A stretch of 7,377 bases of DNA from Bacteroidota bacterium (GTDB lineage: Bacteria > Bacteroidota > Bacteroidia > Chitinophagales > Chitinophagaceae): NCBI GenBank assembly GCA_023391315.1, contig JAEWBD010000313.1, positions 1 to 7,377 of the forward strand, given 5' to 3'. Of the stretch, positions 1-7,198 are shown piece after piece. Both the position numbers and the translations under genes were made by a program. Below the pieces are notes generated by a model. It was given only the letters and a program-made list of their open reading frames with translations, was not told where the DNA came from and did not search any database. Positions within the stretch are counted from its first letter, which is position 1; each line of letters opens with the position of its first letter.

Positions 1-2
1 CT

Positions 3-107
3 TATCCTTCAACCGAACCATCTACTAATGGTGAAAATTATAACGCCGGTGTTACCTCAAATGGCGGAGACACCTGGACGAACCGCGTTTGGTGGGATAA
101 AGAATAA
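3..107 (+). CDS. C-terminal end of a SusD/RagB-like outer-membrane lipoprotein (5' truncated by window)
   Basis: Only the last 34 codons are present; the frame is open from the left edge and stops at TAA (105-107). The visible tail includes a YNAG stretch and ends in NRVWWDKE. This aromatic ending (R-V-[WF]-W-D-K) is what I know as the usual C-terminus of SusD/RagB family proteins, in which a final tryptophan-rich strand packs on the TPR-like core. SusD proteins are surface lipoproteins that act as the lid on a SusC TonB-dependent transporter and bind glycans or peptides. By family rule the susC-like gene should lie just upstream, outside the window. The following VCBS gene fits such a locus. 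Other reading frames here are either closed or give no recognisable protein. The substrate cannot be judged from this fragment. Confidence 0.7.
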   Translation, partial: YPSTEPSTNGENYNAGVTSNGGDTWTNRVWWDKE

Positions 108-133
108 TGATAAACTTTAAATAATTAAATTTT

Positions 134-161
134 AAGGCTGCTTAAGGGCAGCCTTTTTTTT
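134..161 (+). terminator. Rho-independent terminator after the SusD-like gene
   Basis: A perfect 8-bp stem (AAGGCTGC at 134-141 with GCAGCCTT at 148-155) closes a 6-base loop (142-147). An uninterrupted run of eight T (154-161) overlaps the end of the right arm. It lies 26 bases after the SusD-like stop codon and 45 bases before the next start. It should therefore end the SusC/SusD transcript, so the VCBS gene at 207 probably needs its own promoter or read-through. Confidence 0.88.
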
Positions 162-206
162 ACTTTTATATGCCTTGTTATAATTAGTGGCTTTAAGAAT
201 TATCTG

Positions 207-3200
207 ATGCAACAAATAAAAATTACTGCTGTTTGTTTTCTCTTACTTATAACCTGCTTTTTAAATGTTGCTGCGCAGCAAAAATTGTTTCGCCTGCTTG
301 ATTCAGCTAATACCGGCGTTAATTTCAGCAATCATTTAACCGAATCGGAGGAGCTAAATGTGCTCGCTTTTGAATATTTCTTTAACGGCGGCGGTGTGGC
401 CGTGGGCGATATTAATAATGATGGCTTATTGGATATCTTCTTCACGGCCAACATGCAGCCCAACAAACTTTACCTGAACCTGGGCAATATGCAATTTAAA
501 GATATTACGCAGGAAGCAAACCCATTATTAAGCGGAAGGTCCGGCGGCTGGAAAACAGGCGTAACAATGGCTGATGTAAACGGTGATGGCTTGCTGGATA
601 TTTATGTATGTTATTCCGGGATAGTGAATGATGATGCAAGACGGAACCAGCTTTTTATTAACAAGGGCAATTTGAAATTTGAAGAAGAAGCGAAACAGTA
701 TGGCCTTGATGACAAAAGTTACAGCACGCAAGCAGCTTTTTTTGATTACGATAACGATGGCGATTTAGATATGTTCCTGCTTAACCACAGCAATAAAAAA
801 ATTGGTAATGAAGAACTGGCAAAATACCGTAACGACGTTGACAGTCTTGCCGGCAGCAAGTTGTATGAGAATGACGGGCATGGACATTTTAAAGATGTAT
901 CTGCCAAAGCAGGCCTTCATCAAAGCCCGTTAACTTTTGGATTGGGCATTGCTATTGCCGATATTAATAAAGACGGCTGGCAGGATGTGTATGTAACCAA
1001 CGATTATAATGAGCCCGATTATTTATATATCAATAACCGCGATGGCACATTTAAAGATGAAACGCAAAACTGTTTCCGGCATCTTGCACAATTTTCAATG
1101 GGCGTGGATGTTGCAGATTATAACAATGACGGCTTGCCGGATATTATAAACCTCGATATGCTGCCGGAAGATAATAAGCGGCAGAAGCAATTGCAGTTGC
1201 AGGAAAACTATGAATCGTTCCAGCTAATGATAAACCAGGGCATTTACAAACAATACATGCACAATATCCTGCAATTAAGCAATGGTGATGGCACTTTCAG
1301 TGAAATTGCGCAGTTTGCAGGCGTTTCAAATACTGACTGGAGCTGGACGCCTTTGCTTGCCGATTTTGATAACGATGGTTATAAAGACCTCTTCGTTACA
1401 AATGGTTATTTAAGAGATTATACCAACAAAGATTTTCTGAAATACTGGGGCGATTATAAAGTGAAAAAGGCCGTGGAACGCCAGCCGGTTTTATTAATGG
1501 ATCTTGTAAAAGCCATGCCGGCAACCAAACTGCCGAATTATATTTTCAGCAATAACCGCGATCTTACTTTCACTAATAAAATAACAGATTGGGGAATGAA
1601 TGAACCTTCCATATCAAGCGGCGCCGTATATGCTGACCTTGATAATGATGGAGATCTTGATCTTGTTATAAATAACGTTAATCAACCTGCATTTATATAT
1701 CAGAACATGAGCAGGGAAAACGATAACTCGTCCTATATTTCAATACAATTAAAAGGCGTTGGCCAAAACAGTTTGGCTATTGGTTCAAAAGTATATGTGT
1801 ATGCAAACGGCAATGAACAATACCAGGAAGTAAATCCTGCACGCGGATATTTATCGTGCTTGCCGGCTGTTTTAAATTTTGGACTGGGCACCGCTTCTGT
1901 TATCGATTCTATCCGCATTATTTTTCCTGATCAGAAAACAATGCTTTTGCAAAAGCAGAATATAAACCAGCATCTTGTTATTGATGAAAAAGAAGCAACG
2001 GAAAAGTACAATCAGCCTTCAGCCAAATCATCAAAAACAATTTTTACGAAGGCTGAAAACCTACTGAAATATTCAAGAACAGAGTTTGATGAAAATGATT
2101 TTAAGCGCCAGCCATTAATGTTATTCATGCTTTCCAAAACAGGACCCGTAATGGCCAAATCAGATATTAATAAAGACGGGCTGGATGATGTTTTTATAAG
2201 CGGCGATGGTAATAATCCAGGTAAAATTTATACGCAGCAAAAAGATGGTTCATTCAAACCTGTTGCCGGTTTAAGTATTGGTGATGAAAATACTTCAGCC
2301 ATTGCAGCCGCTGCGTTTTTTGATGCCAATGGCGATGGTTATCCTGATTTATATATCGTCAAAGGTGGTTATTCATTATTCGAATCAAACACGCCTGCCT
2401 TGCAGGATGAATTGTATATAAATGATGGTAAAAACAATTTTGCCATATTGCAAAATGCTTTGCCTGATATGAGCGCCAGCAGTAAGAGCTGTGTTAAGCC
2501 TTGCGATTATGATAGCGATGGCGATATTGATCTGTTTATTGGCGGAAGGGTTATTCCAGGTCAGTACCCTGCAACGCCTGAAAGTTTTTTATTGCAGAAT
2601 AATGGTAAAGGCTATTTCACCAAAATAAAAGCAAGCTTTGAAAAAGCCGGCATGGTTACAGATGCACAGTGGATTGATTTGAATAATGACGGGAAGAAGG
2701 ATCTTGTTGTTTGCGGCGAGATGATGCCTTTAAAAGCATACATAAATTCAGTTAATGGTTTTACAGATGCAACGGCAACTTATTTTCCGGGAAACAATAA
2801 TGGTTTCTGGAACACGCTTACCGTGACTGATATAAATGGTGATGGCAAAGATGATATTATTGCAGGCAACTTGGGTTTGAATTCACAGATACATGCTTCG
2901 TCTGATGAGCCGGCAAAAATGTATTATGCCGACTTTGATGGCGATGGAAATCTTGACCCTGTTTTCAATTTCTATATCCAGGGAAAAAGTTATCCTTATG
3001 TGAGCCGCGATGAACTCAACAATCAAATTATTGGCATGCGCAAAAAGTTTACAACCTACCGGGATTATGCCGGCGCAACTATTACGGATATTTTCTCTCC
3101 TGATGAAATATCGAAATCAGATTCCCTCACGGTGAATGAATTGCATACCTGTGCATTTATAAATACAAATGGAAAGTTTATTAAAACAGTATTGCCTTCA

Positions 3201-3509
3201 CAGGCGCAGTTTACTTATATATCAAAAATTATTGCAGATGATTTTGATAAAGATGGTAAAACTGATTTATTGTTATTCGGCAATCATACAGATAACAGGT
3301 TAAAGCTTGGCGCTATGGATGCCTCTTATGGTACTTTATTAAAAGGGGATGGAAAAGGCGGCTTCATTTATATACCGCAAACATTATCAGGCATGAGTAT
3401 AAAAGGCGATGTGAAATCTGCTTTGCAAGTGAATGTTCATCAATCTTCATACATATTTGCAGGCGCTGCAGGCAGCGCATTACAGGTGTATAAAGTAAAC
3501 GATAAATAA
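207..3509 (+). CDS. Exported VCBS/FG-GAP repeat protein with central ASPIC/UnbV domain (CRTAC1-like)
   Basis: 1100 residues. The N-terminus is a Sec signal peptide: K5, hydrophobic core about 8-20, likely cleavage V-A-A|Q after residue 23. C17 has only a weak lipobox (L-I-T-C). The rest carries 14 D-x-[ND]-x-D-G-x-x-D calcium-loop motifs of FG-GAP/VCBS repeats. Seven start at D68, D123, D180, D252, D304, D386 and D477; seven more at D653, D706, D767, D824, D875, D909 and D1012. Between the sets, about 507-595, lies an ASPIC/UnbV-type domain with A-x-G-S-K-V-x-V, A-R-G-Y-L-S and N-F-G-L-G. Such repeats form integrin-like beta-propellers that bind calcium and usually mediate binding on the cell surface or in the periplasm; no enzymatic role can be assigned. 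Similar proteins are commonly encoded beside SusC/SusD pairs in Bacteroidota, as here, though a terminator intervenes. I see no obvious type IX secretion tail. ATG 207 gives a full signal peptide; no Shine-Dalgarno motif precedes it. The frame is intact. Confidence 0.93.
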   Translation: MQQIKITAVCFLLLITCFLNVAAQQKLFRLLDSANTGVNFSNHLTESEELNVLAFEYFFNGGGVAVGDINNDGLLDIFFTANMQPNKLYLNLGNMQFKDITQEANPLLSGRSGGWKTGVTMADVNGDGLLDIYVCYSGIVNDDARRNQLFINKGNLKFEEEAKQYGLDDKSYSTQAAFFDYDNDGDLDMFLLNHSNKKIGNEELAKYRNDVDSLAGSKLYENDGHGHFKDVSAKAGLHQSPLTFGLGIAIADINKDGWQDVYVTNDYNEPDYLYINNRDGTFKDETQNCFRHLAQFSMGVDVADYNNDGLPDIINLDMLPEDNKRQKQLQLQENYESFQLMINQGIYKQYMHNILQLSNGDGTFSEIAQFAGVSNTDWSWTPLLADFDNDGYKDLFVTNGYLRDYTNKDFLKYWGDYKVKKAVERQPVLLMDLVKAMPATKLPNYIFSNNRDLTFTNKITDWGMNEPSISSGAVYADLDNDGDLDLVINNVNQPAFIYQNMSRENDNSSYISIQLKGVGQNSLAIGSKVYVYANGNEQYQEVNPARGYLSCLPAVLNFGLGTASVIDSIRIIFPDQKTMLLQKQNINQHLVIDEKEATEKYNQPSAKSSKTIFTKAENLLKYSRTEFDENDFKRQPLMLFMLSKTGPVMAKSDINKDGLDDVFISGDGNNPGKIYTQQKDGSFKPVAGLSIGDENTSAIAAAAFFDANGDGYPDLYIVKGGYSLFESNTPALQDELYINDGKNNFAILQNALPDMSASSKSCVKPCDYDSDGDIDLFIGGRVIPGQYPATPESFLLQNNGKGYFTKIKASFEKAGMVTDAQWIDLNNDGKKDLVVCGEMMPLKAYINSVNGFTDATATYFPGNNNGFWNTLTVTDINGDGKDDIIAGNLGLNSQIHASSDEPAKMYYADFDGDGNLDPVFNFYIQGKSYPYVSRDELNNQIIGMRKKFTTYRDYAGATITDIFSPDEISKSDSLTVNELHTCAFINTNGKFIKTVLPSQAQFTYISKIIADDFDKDGKTDLLLFGNHTDNRLKLGAMDASYGTLLKGDGKGGFIYIPQTLSGMSIKGDVKSALQVNVHQSSYIFAGAAGSALQVYKVNDK

Positions 3510-3533
3510 AAAGCCCCACTTTTTATTTATCGT
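3499..3533. repeat. 15-bp perfect A/T-rich inverted repeat spanning the VCBS stop codon
   Basis: The left arm ACGATAAATAAAAAG (3499-3513) is the exact reverse complement of CTTTTTATTTATCGT (3519-3533), with a 5-base loop CCCCA (3514-3518). The left arm contains the last codons and the TAA stop (3507-3509) of the VCBS gene. No T-run follows the right arm, but the arm itself contains T5 at 3520-3524. It may act as a weak terminator or 3'-end stabiliser; the role is inferred. Confidence 0.6.
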
Positions 3534-3551
3534 CTTTGTCATCCTATAGAA

Positions 3552-3588
3552 AAGAAGAAGGCCAATCGTAACGATTGGCCTTCTTCTT
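3552..3588. terminator. Bidirectional terminator hairpin between convergent genes
   Basis: AAGAAGAAGGCCAATCG (3552-3568) pairs perfectly with CGATTGGCCTTCTTCTT (3572-3588), a 17-bp stem with a 3-base loop (3569-3571). The purine-rich base and pyrimidine-rich far side give a T/C-rich 3' flank in both directions (TTCTTCTTAT on plus, TTCTTCTTTTCTAT on minus). It lies 42 bases after the plus-strand VCBS stop and 14 bases after the minus-strand permease stop, so it is well placed to end both transcripts. The tract is interrupted by C, so it is not a textbook poly-U terminator. Confidence 0.75.
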
Positions 3589-3602
3589 ATGATAAGCATA
3601 AA

Positions 3603-5132
3603 CTATTTCTTTTCAAAATCTGAAGCGCTTGGCAAAATTTCACCGACAGCAGCGCCTACTTTGCTATGCTTCTTACTATAGCCAAAATATATTACCAATC
3701 CTATAATCATCCATACTAAAGCGCTTGCTAAAGTTTCATTGGGCAGGCCAATGATCATAGCTGTACATACTACCATCCCAAGAATAGGTACCAGCGGTAC
3801 CAGGGGTGTTTTAAAAGGACGTTTTATCGTTGGCTCTGTTTTGCGCATAATCATTATGCCCAGGCAAACCAGCACAAAGGCGAATAAAGTTCCGATGGAA
3901 GTAAGGTCGCCTGCTACATTAACAGGAACAAAAGCGGCAAACAATCCCACAAAAACAAACAGTACAATATTGCTTTTATACGGTGTGCGGAATTTGGGAT
4001 GAAGGTCGCTGAATATTTTTGGCAACAACCCATCGGTTGACATGGTATAAAATACCCTCGACTGTCCCATCAGCATTACCAGTATTACTGAAGAAAAGCC
4101 TAATAAAATAGCAAAAGATACAAGCTTTGCCAGCCAGCCATAATTGGTCATGTATGTTTGAATAGCATAAGCAACAGAAGCTTCTTTACCAGACTTTACA
4201 AAATCGGTATAAGGTGCCACACCGGTTAGAACATAAGAGAAAAGTATATAAAGAATGGTGCAGATAAGTAATGAGCCGAGAATGCCAACAGGCATATCTT
4301 TCTTTGGATTTTTTGCTTCCTGCGCCGTTGTAGAAACAGCATCAAAACCAATAAAAGCAAAAAATACAATGCCTGCACCGGTTAATACACCGCCCCACCC
4401 ATGCCTGAAGAAGTTCGAATACGAGTATTCAGATCCATCCGGCAGTATGGCTGGTTTTGCATCTTCGGGAATGAAGAAAGGCGTATGGTTGGCACTGTTT
4501 ATAAAGCCCCATCCAATCGCTATGAAAACAAGCACAATAGCCACTTTAATAATAACGATAATCATGTTTACGCGGGCAGATTCCTGCGTGCCTTTTATTA
4601 ATAAAACAGACAGCAGCAGTAAAATAAACAATGCCGGTATATTCATGATGCCATGATGCATTACCCCATTTGCATCCTGTAAAGATTCAAACGGCGAGTG
4701 GCACCATTCATACGGTATCGTTTTGCCCACAAGTATATTCAAATACTCACTCCATGAAATAGATACTGTGGCTGCGCCAAGAGCATATTCAAGTATCAGC
4801 GCCCATCCAATTATCCAGGCTATTAATTCGCCCATAGTGGCATAGGCATAAGTATATGCGCTGCCTGCAATAGGGATCATGGAAGCAAATTCAGCATAAC
4901 ATAATCCTGCAAAGGCGCATCCAATTGCAGCAACAATAAAAGAAATGGTTACGGCAGGGCCTGCATGCTGGCCTGCTGCGGCAGCCGTTCTCACAAAAAG
5001 GCCCGCGCCTATTATTGCGCCAATGCCAAGAGCAATAAGGTTACCCGCATTCAGTGTGCGTTTCAATCCTTTTTCTCCATCCTCTGCCTGTGCCAGCAAA
5101 GAAGCCAGCGTTTTTTTTCTGAATAAGCTCAT
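3603..5132 (-). CDS. APC-superfamily amino acid permease, cationic amino acid transporter (CAT/YfnA-like) type
   Basis: 509 residues, a usual length for bacterial CAT-type permeases, with a hydrophobic pattern consistent with 12 membrane helices. TM1 carries the broken-helix motif G-I-G-A-I-I-G-A-G-L-F-V (36-47), which binds the substrate amino and carboxyl groups in LeuT-fold transporters. TM6 has F-F-A-F-I-G-F-D-A-V-S-T (257-268), followed by A-Q-E-A-K-N-P (270-276). A conserved loop, S-R-V-F-Y-T-M-S-x-D-G-L-L-P (358-371), and the late R-P-F-K-T-P (438-443) are typical of the CAT group. Lys196 in TM5 appears to match the lysine that replaces the sodium site in ApcT-type carriers, which suggests proton-coupled uptake. 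It acts in the inner membrane; the exact amino acid is not decided by sequence. ATG (5130-5132) puts a short basic N-terminus before TM1. It converges on the VCBS gene and diverges from the symporter at 5259. The stop is TAG. Confidence 0.93.
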   Translation of the reverse strand: MSLFRKKTLASLLAQAEDGEKGLKRTLNAGNLIALGIGAIIGAGLFVRTAAAAGQHAGPAVTISFIVAAIGCAFAGLCYAEFASMIPIAGSAYTYAYATMGELIAWIIGWALILEYALGAATVSISWSEYLNILVGKTIPYEWCHSPFESLQDANGVMHHGIMNIPALFILLLLSVLLIKGTQESARVNMIIVIIKVAIVLVFIAIGWGFINSANHTPFFIPEDAKPAILPDGSEYSYSNFFRHGWGGVLTGAGIVFFAFIGFDAVSTTAQEAKNPKKDMPVGILGSLLICTILYILFSYVLTGVAPYTDFVKSGKEASVAYAIQTYMTNYGWLAKLVSFAILLGFSSVILVMLMGQSRVFYTMSTDGLLPKIFSDLHPKFRTPYKSNIVLFVFVGLFAAFVPVNVAGDLTSIGTLFAFVLVCLGIMIMRKTEPTIKRPFKTPLVPLVPILGMVVCTAMIIGLPNETLASALVWMIIGLVIYFGYSKKHSKVGAAVGEILPSASDFEKK

Positions 5133-5258
5133 AGATTTAGTTATTAATAGCCGGAAAAATAAGGATTTATTTTTTTGCAGATAAAATGTTTTAAGCTGCC
5201 CGTGGAAACAAGCCTTTGATTGACTTTATTAATATTATATTGCAAACGAAATTATCTG
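5133..5258. promoter_or_regulatory. Divergent intergenic region with the presumed promoters of the permease and symporter genes
   Basis: This 126-base region separates two divergent start codons, so promoters for both directions are expected here or just inside the genes. It is A/T-rich and contains an 8-bp A/T-only inverted repeat (AAAAATAA 5155-5162, TTATTTTT 5167-5174, 4-base loop) that could be an operator or simply low-complexity sequence. On the plus strand, TTTG (5215-5218) followed after 17 bases by TATATTGC (5236-5243) only partly matches the Bacteroidota pattern TTTG / TAnnTTTG, so no promoter is assigned. A longer reading of the symporter from TTG 5220 would intrude here but is not preferred. 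Confidence 0.45.
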
Positions 5259-6491
5259 ATGAGGAAACGCAATAATCTTACACTCTATATTTTAGTGGCG
5301 ATGGCTTTGGGCGTGGTGGTTGGCTATCTTGTATTTCTGTATTGTTTGCCGGAAACAAGAAACGGGTTTGCTATAAAAATAAAGCTTCTTTCCACTATTT
5401 TTTTACGGCTTGTGCAAATGATAATTGCACCGCTTGTTTTCTCAACACTCGTGGTAGGCATAGCCAAGCTTGGAAATATCAAAACAGTAGGCCGCGTTGG
5501 CGGCAAGGCTTTGCTGTGGTTTATTTCAGCTTCGCTGGCCAGTTTATTATTAGGCATGCTGCTGGTAAACGTGTTTAAACCAGGTGCCTCTATTGATTTA
5601 AGCAATGCTGATACCGCCGGTGCAAAAGACCTTATTGGTAAAACGCAGCAATTCAGCCTGCAAAATTTTGTAGAGCATGTTTTTCCTGTGAGTGTAATTG
5701 AATCAATGGCCGAAAACCAGATACTGCAGATTGTAGTGTTTTCGGTAATGTTTGGTATTGCCACGGCGGCTTTGGGCGATAAAGGCAAAATTGTAATAAA
5801 AGGTCTTAATGCGGTTTCCCATGTTATTTTAAAAATGGTGGATTATGTTATGATGACGGCGCCGCTTGGCGTATTTGGCGCTATTGCAGGCGTAATGGCT
5901 GTGCAGGGCCCCAAAATATTTTTATTCTATGCGAACTACTTTTTATACTTTATTATAGGCATTGCATTGTTGTGGCTTTTACTGCTGACTGTTGGGTTTA
6001 TCATTCTCAATAAAAGATTGCCCAGCCTTTTAAAGCATATTGTTCAGCCATTAATTATAGCTTTCAGCACAACGAGCAGCGAAGCTGTTTTTCCCAAGCT
6101 TACCGAAGAACTGGAAGATTTTGGCTGTGATGAAAAAATAGTTTCTTTCGTTTTGCCGCTCGGCTATTCGTTTAACCTTGATGGCAGCATGATGTATATG
6201 ACTTTTGCAAGCCTTGCTATTGCACAGGCTTATGGCATTCACATGGACTATGGCACCCAGCTTACCATGTTGCTGGTTTTAATGCTTACCAGCAAAGGCA
6301 TTGCAGGTGTGCCGAGGGCATCGCTGGTGGTGGTAACTGCCACATGCGCTATGTTTAAAATTCCACCGGAAGGCGTTGCTTTAATATTGCCTATTGATCA
6401 TTTTTGCGACATGTTTCGCACGGCAACCAATGTGCTGGGCAACGGATTGGCAACAAGCGCGGTAAGCAAATGGGAAAAGGCATTGGATTGA
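5259..6491 (+). CDS. Dicarboxylate/amino acid:cation symporter (DAACS family, GltP/DctA/EAAT-like)
   Basis: 410 residues from ATG 5259, a normal family length; it should take up acidic amino acids or C4-dicarboxylates across the inner membrane with Na+ or H+. Landmarks in order: N-terminal helices with G-x-x-x-G-Y (18-23); F-L-R-L-V-Q-M-I-I-A-P-L-V (48-60); hairpin HP1 F-S-T-T-S-S-E-A (269-276); TM7 N-L-D-G-S (306-310), the NMDGT equivalent; HP2 S-K-G-I-A-G-V-P (345-352); TM8 D-M-F-R-T-A-T-N (384-391). By motif alignment to GltPh, D384, R387, T388 and N391 match D394, R397, T398 and N401, which favours aspartate/glutamate. N395 stands where GltPh has the Na1 ligand D405, as in DctA. The frame extends upstream to TTG 5220 (13 extra residues), but the ATG start gives the usual K/R-rich N-terminus just before TM1. 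The DedA gene follows after 20 bases, probably in one operon. Confidence 0.94.
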   Translation: MRKRNNLTLYILVAMALGVVVGYLVFLYCLPETRNGFAIKIKLLSTIFLRLVQMIIAPLVFSTLVVGIAKLGNIKTVGRVGGKALLWFISASLASLLLGMLLVNVFKPGASIDLSNADTAGAKDLIGKTQQFSLQNFVEHVFPVSVIESMAENQILQIVVFSVMFGIATAALGDKGKIVIKGLNAVSHVILKMVDYVMMTAPLGVFGAIAGVMAVQGPKIFLFYANYFLYFIIGIALLWLLLLTVGFIILNKRLPSLLKHIVQPLIIAFSTTSSEAVFPKLTEELEDFGCDEKIVSFVLPLGYSFNLDGSMMYMTFASLAIAQAYGIHMDYGTQLTMLLVLMLTSKGIAGVPRASLVVVTATCAMFKIPPEGVALILPIDHFCDMFRTATNVLGNGLATSAVSKWEKALD

Positions 6492-6511
6492 TTACTTATT
6501 AAACAAACAAA

Positions 6512-7198
6512 ATGATTCACTTATTGGAGTTTCAATGGCACGATCTTATTAATCCTGAGTTTTACATACAAATTGGCGGGTTATGGTTATTGTTGTTCAT
6601 CATATTTGCTGAAACTGGTTTATTTGCAGGTTTCTTTTTGCCTGGCGACAGCCTGTTATTTGTAGCCGGCATTTACAGCCGCGACCTTGCCTCTTCTGTT
6701 ATTCCTTCCACAAACGAAGTGGTTGATCTTTTCTTTTTGTGGATACTAATTTCATTGGCCGGTATTATCGGGAATTTTGTTGGCTACTGGTTTGGGCGAA
6801 AAAGCGGGCCTTTCTTATATCAAAGAAAAGATACGCTGCTGTTTAAGAAAAAATACCTGGTGCGTGCCACGGAGTTTTATAATCAATATGGCGGATGGGC
6901 TATTGTGGCTGCACGTTTTGTGCCTATCATAAGAACGTTTGCGCCGATTGTTGCCGGTGTGGTGCAAATGGACAAAAAGAAATTTACATACTTTAATATT
7001 GTAGGTTGCGTGGCATGGGTGGGCGCTATGCTTTTTGCCGGCCATTTTCTTTACAAATGGGTTATGAGTAAATTCGGGATTGACCTTAAAGAGCATCTTG
7101 AAATGATCGTAATTATTATTGTGGCAGTATCCACGCTTCCTATCATTTATAAATTCTTTTTTGCCAAAGACAAAAAAGATTCAAAAAAGGTTGTGTGA
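6512..7198 (+). CDS. DedA-family (SNARE-associated/VTT domain) membrane protein
   Basis: 228 residues, the usual DedA length, with hydrophobic segments near 22-42, 72-95, 128-150, 160-182 and 196-216. The hallmarks are present: F-A-E-T-G (32-36), F-L-P-G-D-S-L-L (42-49), G-x-x-x-G-Y-W-x-G-R (87-96), Y-G-G (126-128), A-R-F-V-P-x-x-R-T (134-142) and P-x-x-A-G (145-149). E34, D46, R135 and R141 keep the spacing of the four charged residues required in E. coli YqjA (E39, D51, R130, R136). DedA proteins act in the cytoplasmic membrane; recent work on some members (UptA, PetA) shows undecaprenyl-phosphate or phospholipid translocation, and others affect membrane potential and drug tolerance. Which lipid this member handles cannot be read from sequence. 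It starts 20 bases after the symporter stop behind an A-rich leader (AAACAAACAAA) without Shine-Dalgarno, so co-transcription is likely. No terminator is seen after it. The C-terminus is a lysine-rich cytosolic tail. Confidence 0.93.
   Translation: MIHLLEFQWHDLINPEFYIQIGGLWLLLFIIFAETGLFAGFFLPGDSLLFVAGIYSRDLASSVIPSTNEVVDLFFLWILISLAGIIGNFVGYWFGRKSGPFLYQRKDTLLFKKKYLVRATEFYNQYGGWAIVAARFVPIIRTFAPIVAGVVQMDKKKFTYFNIVGCVAWVGAMLFAGHFLYKWVMSKFGIDLKEHLEMIVIIIVAVSTLPIIYKFFFAKDKKDSKKVV

Noticed and set aside
161..168. TACTTTTA as a possible -7 element (TAnnTTTG) for the VCBS gene
   Set aside because: One mismatch to the Bacteroidota consensus, no TTG at the expected upstream distance, and it overlaps the terminator T-tract.
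240..260. Lipoprotein attachment at C17 of the VCBS protein
   Set aside because: The residue before the cysteine is Thr, which is unusual for a lipobox, and a good signal peptidase I site (V-A-A|Q) follows; kept only as a minor alternative.
3504..3546. Tiny minus-strand open frame starting near 3546 through the hairpin region
   Set aside because: About 20 codons that run into the end of the VCBS gene, with no family match; explained by the inverted repeat.
4255..4656. 133-codon open frame on the plus strand inside the permease gene
   Set aside because: It is antisense to conserved permease helices and has no recognisable domain or upstream signal.
5215..5243. TTTG / TATATTGC as a promoter for the symporter
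   Set aside because: The -7 part matches only TAnnTT of TAnnTTTG; in such A/T-rich sequence this is too weak to annotate.
5220..5258. TTG start 13 codons upstream for the symporter
   Set aside because: The ATG at 5259 gives the typical family N-terminus right before TM1; the added residues look like translated leader sequence.
5324..5788. 154-codon open frame on the minus strand inside the symporter gene
   Set aside because: It is antisense to a well-conserved DAACS coding sequence and its translation resembles no protein family; it is a shadow of the real gene.
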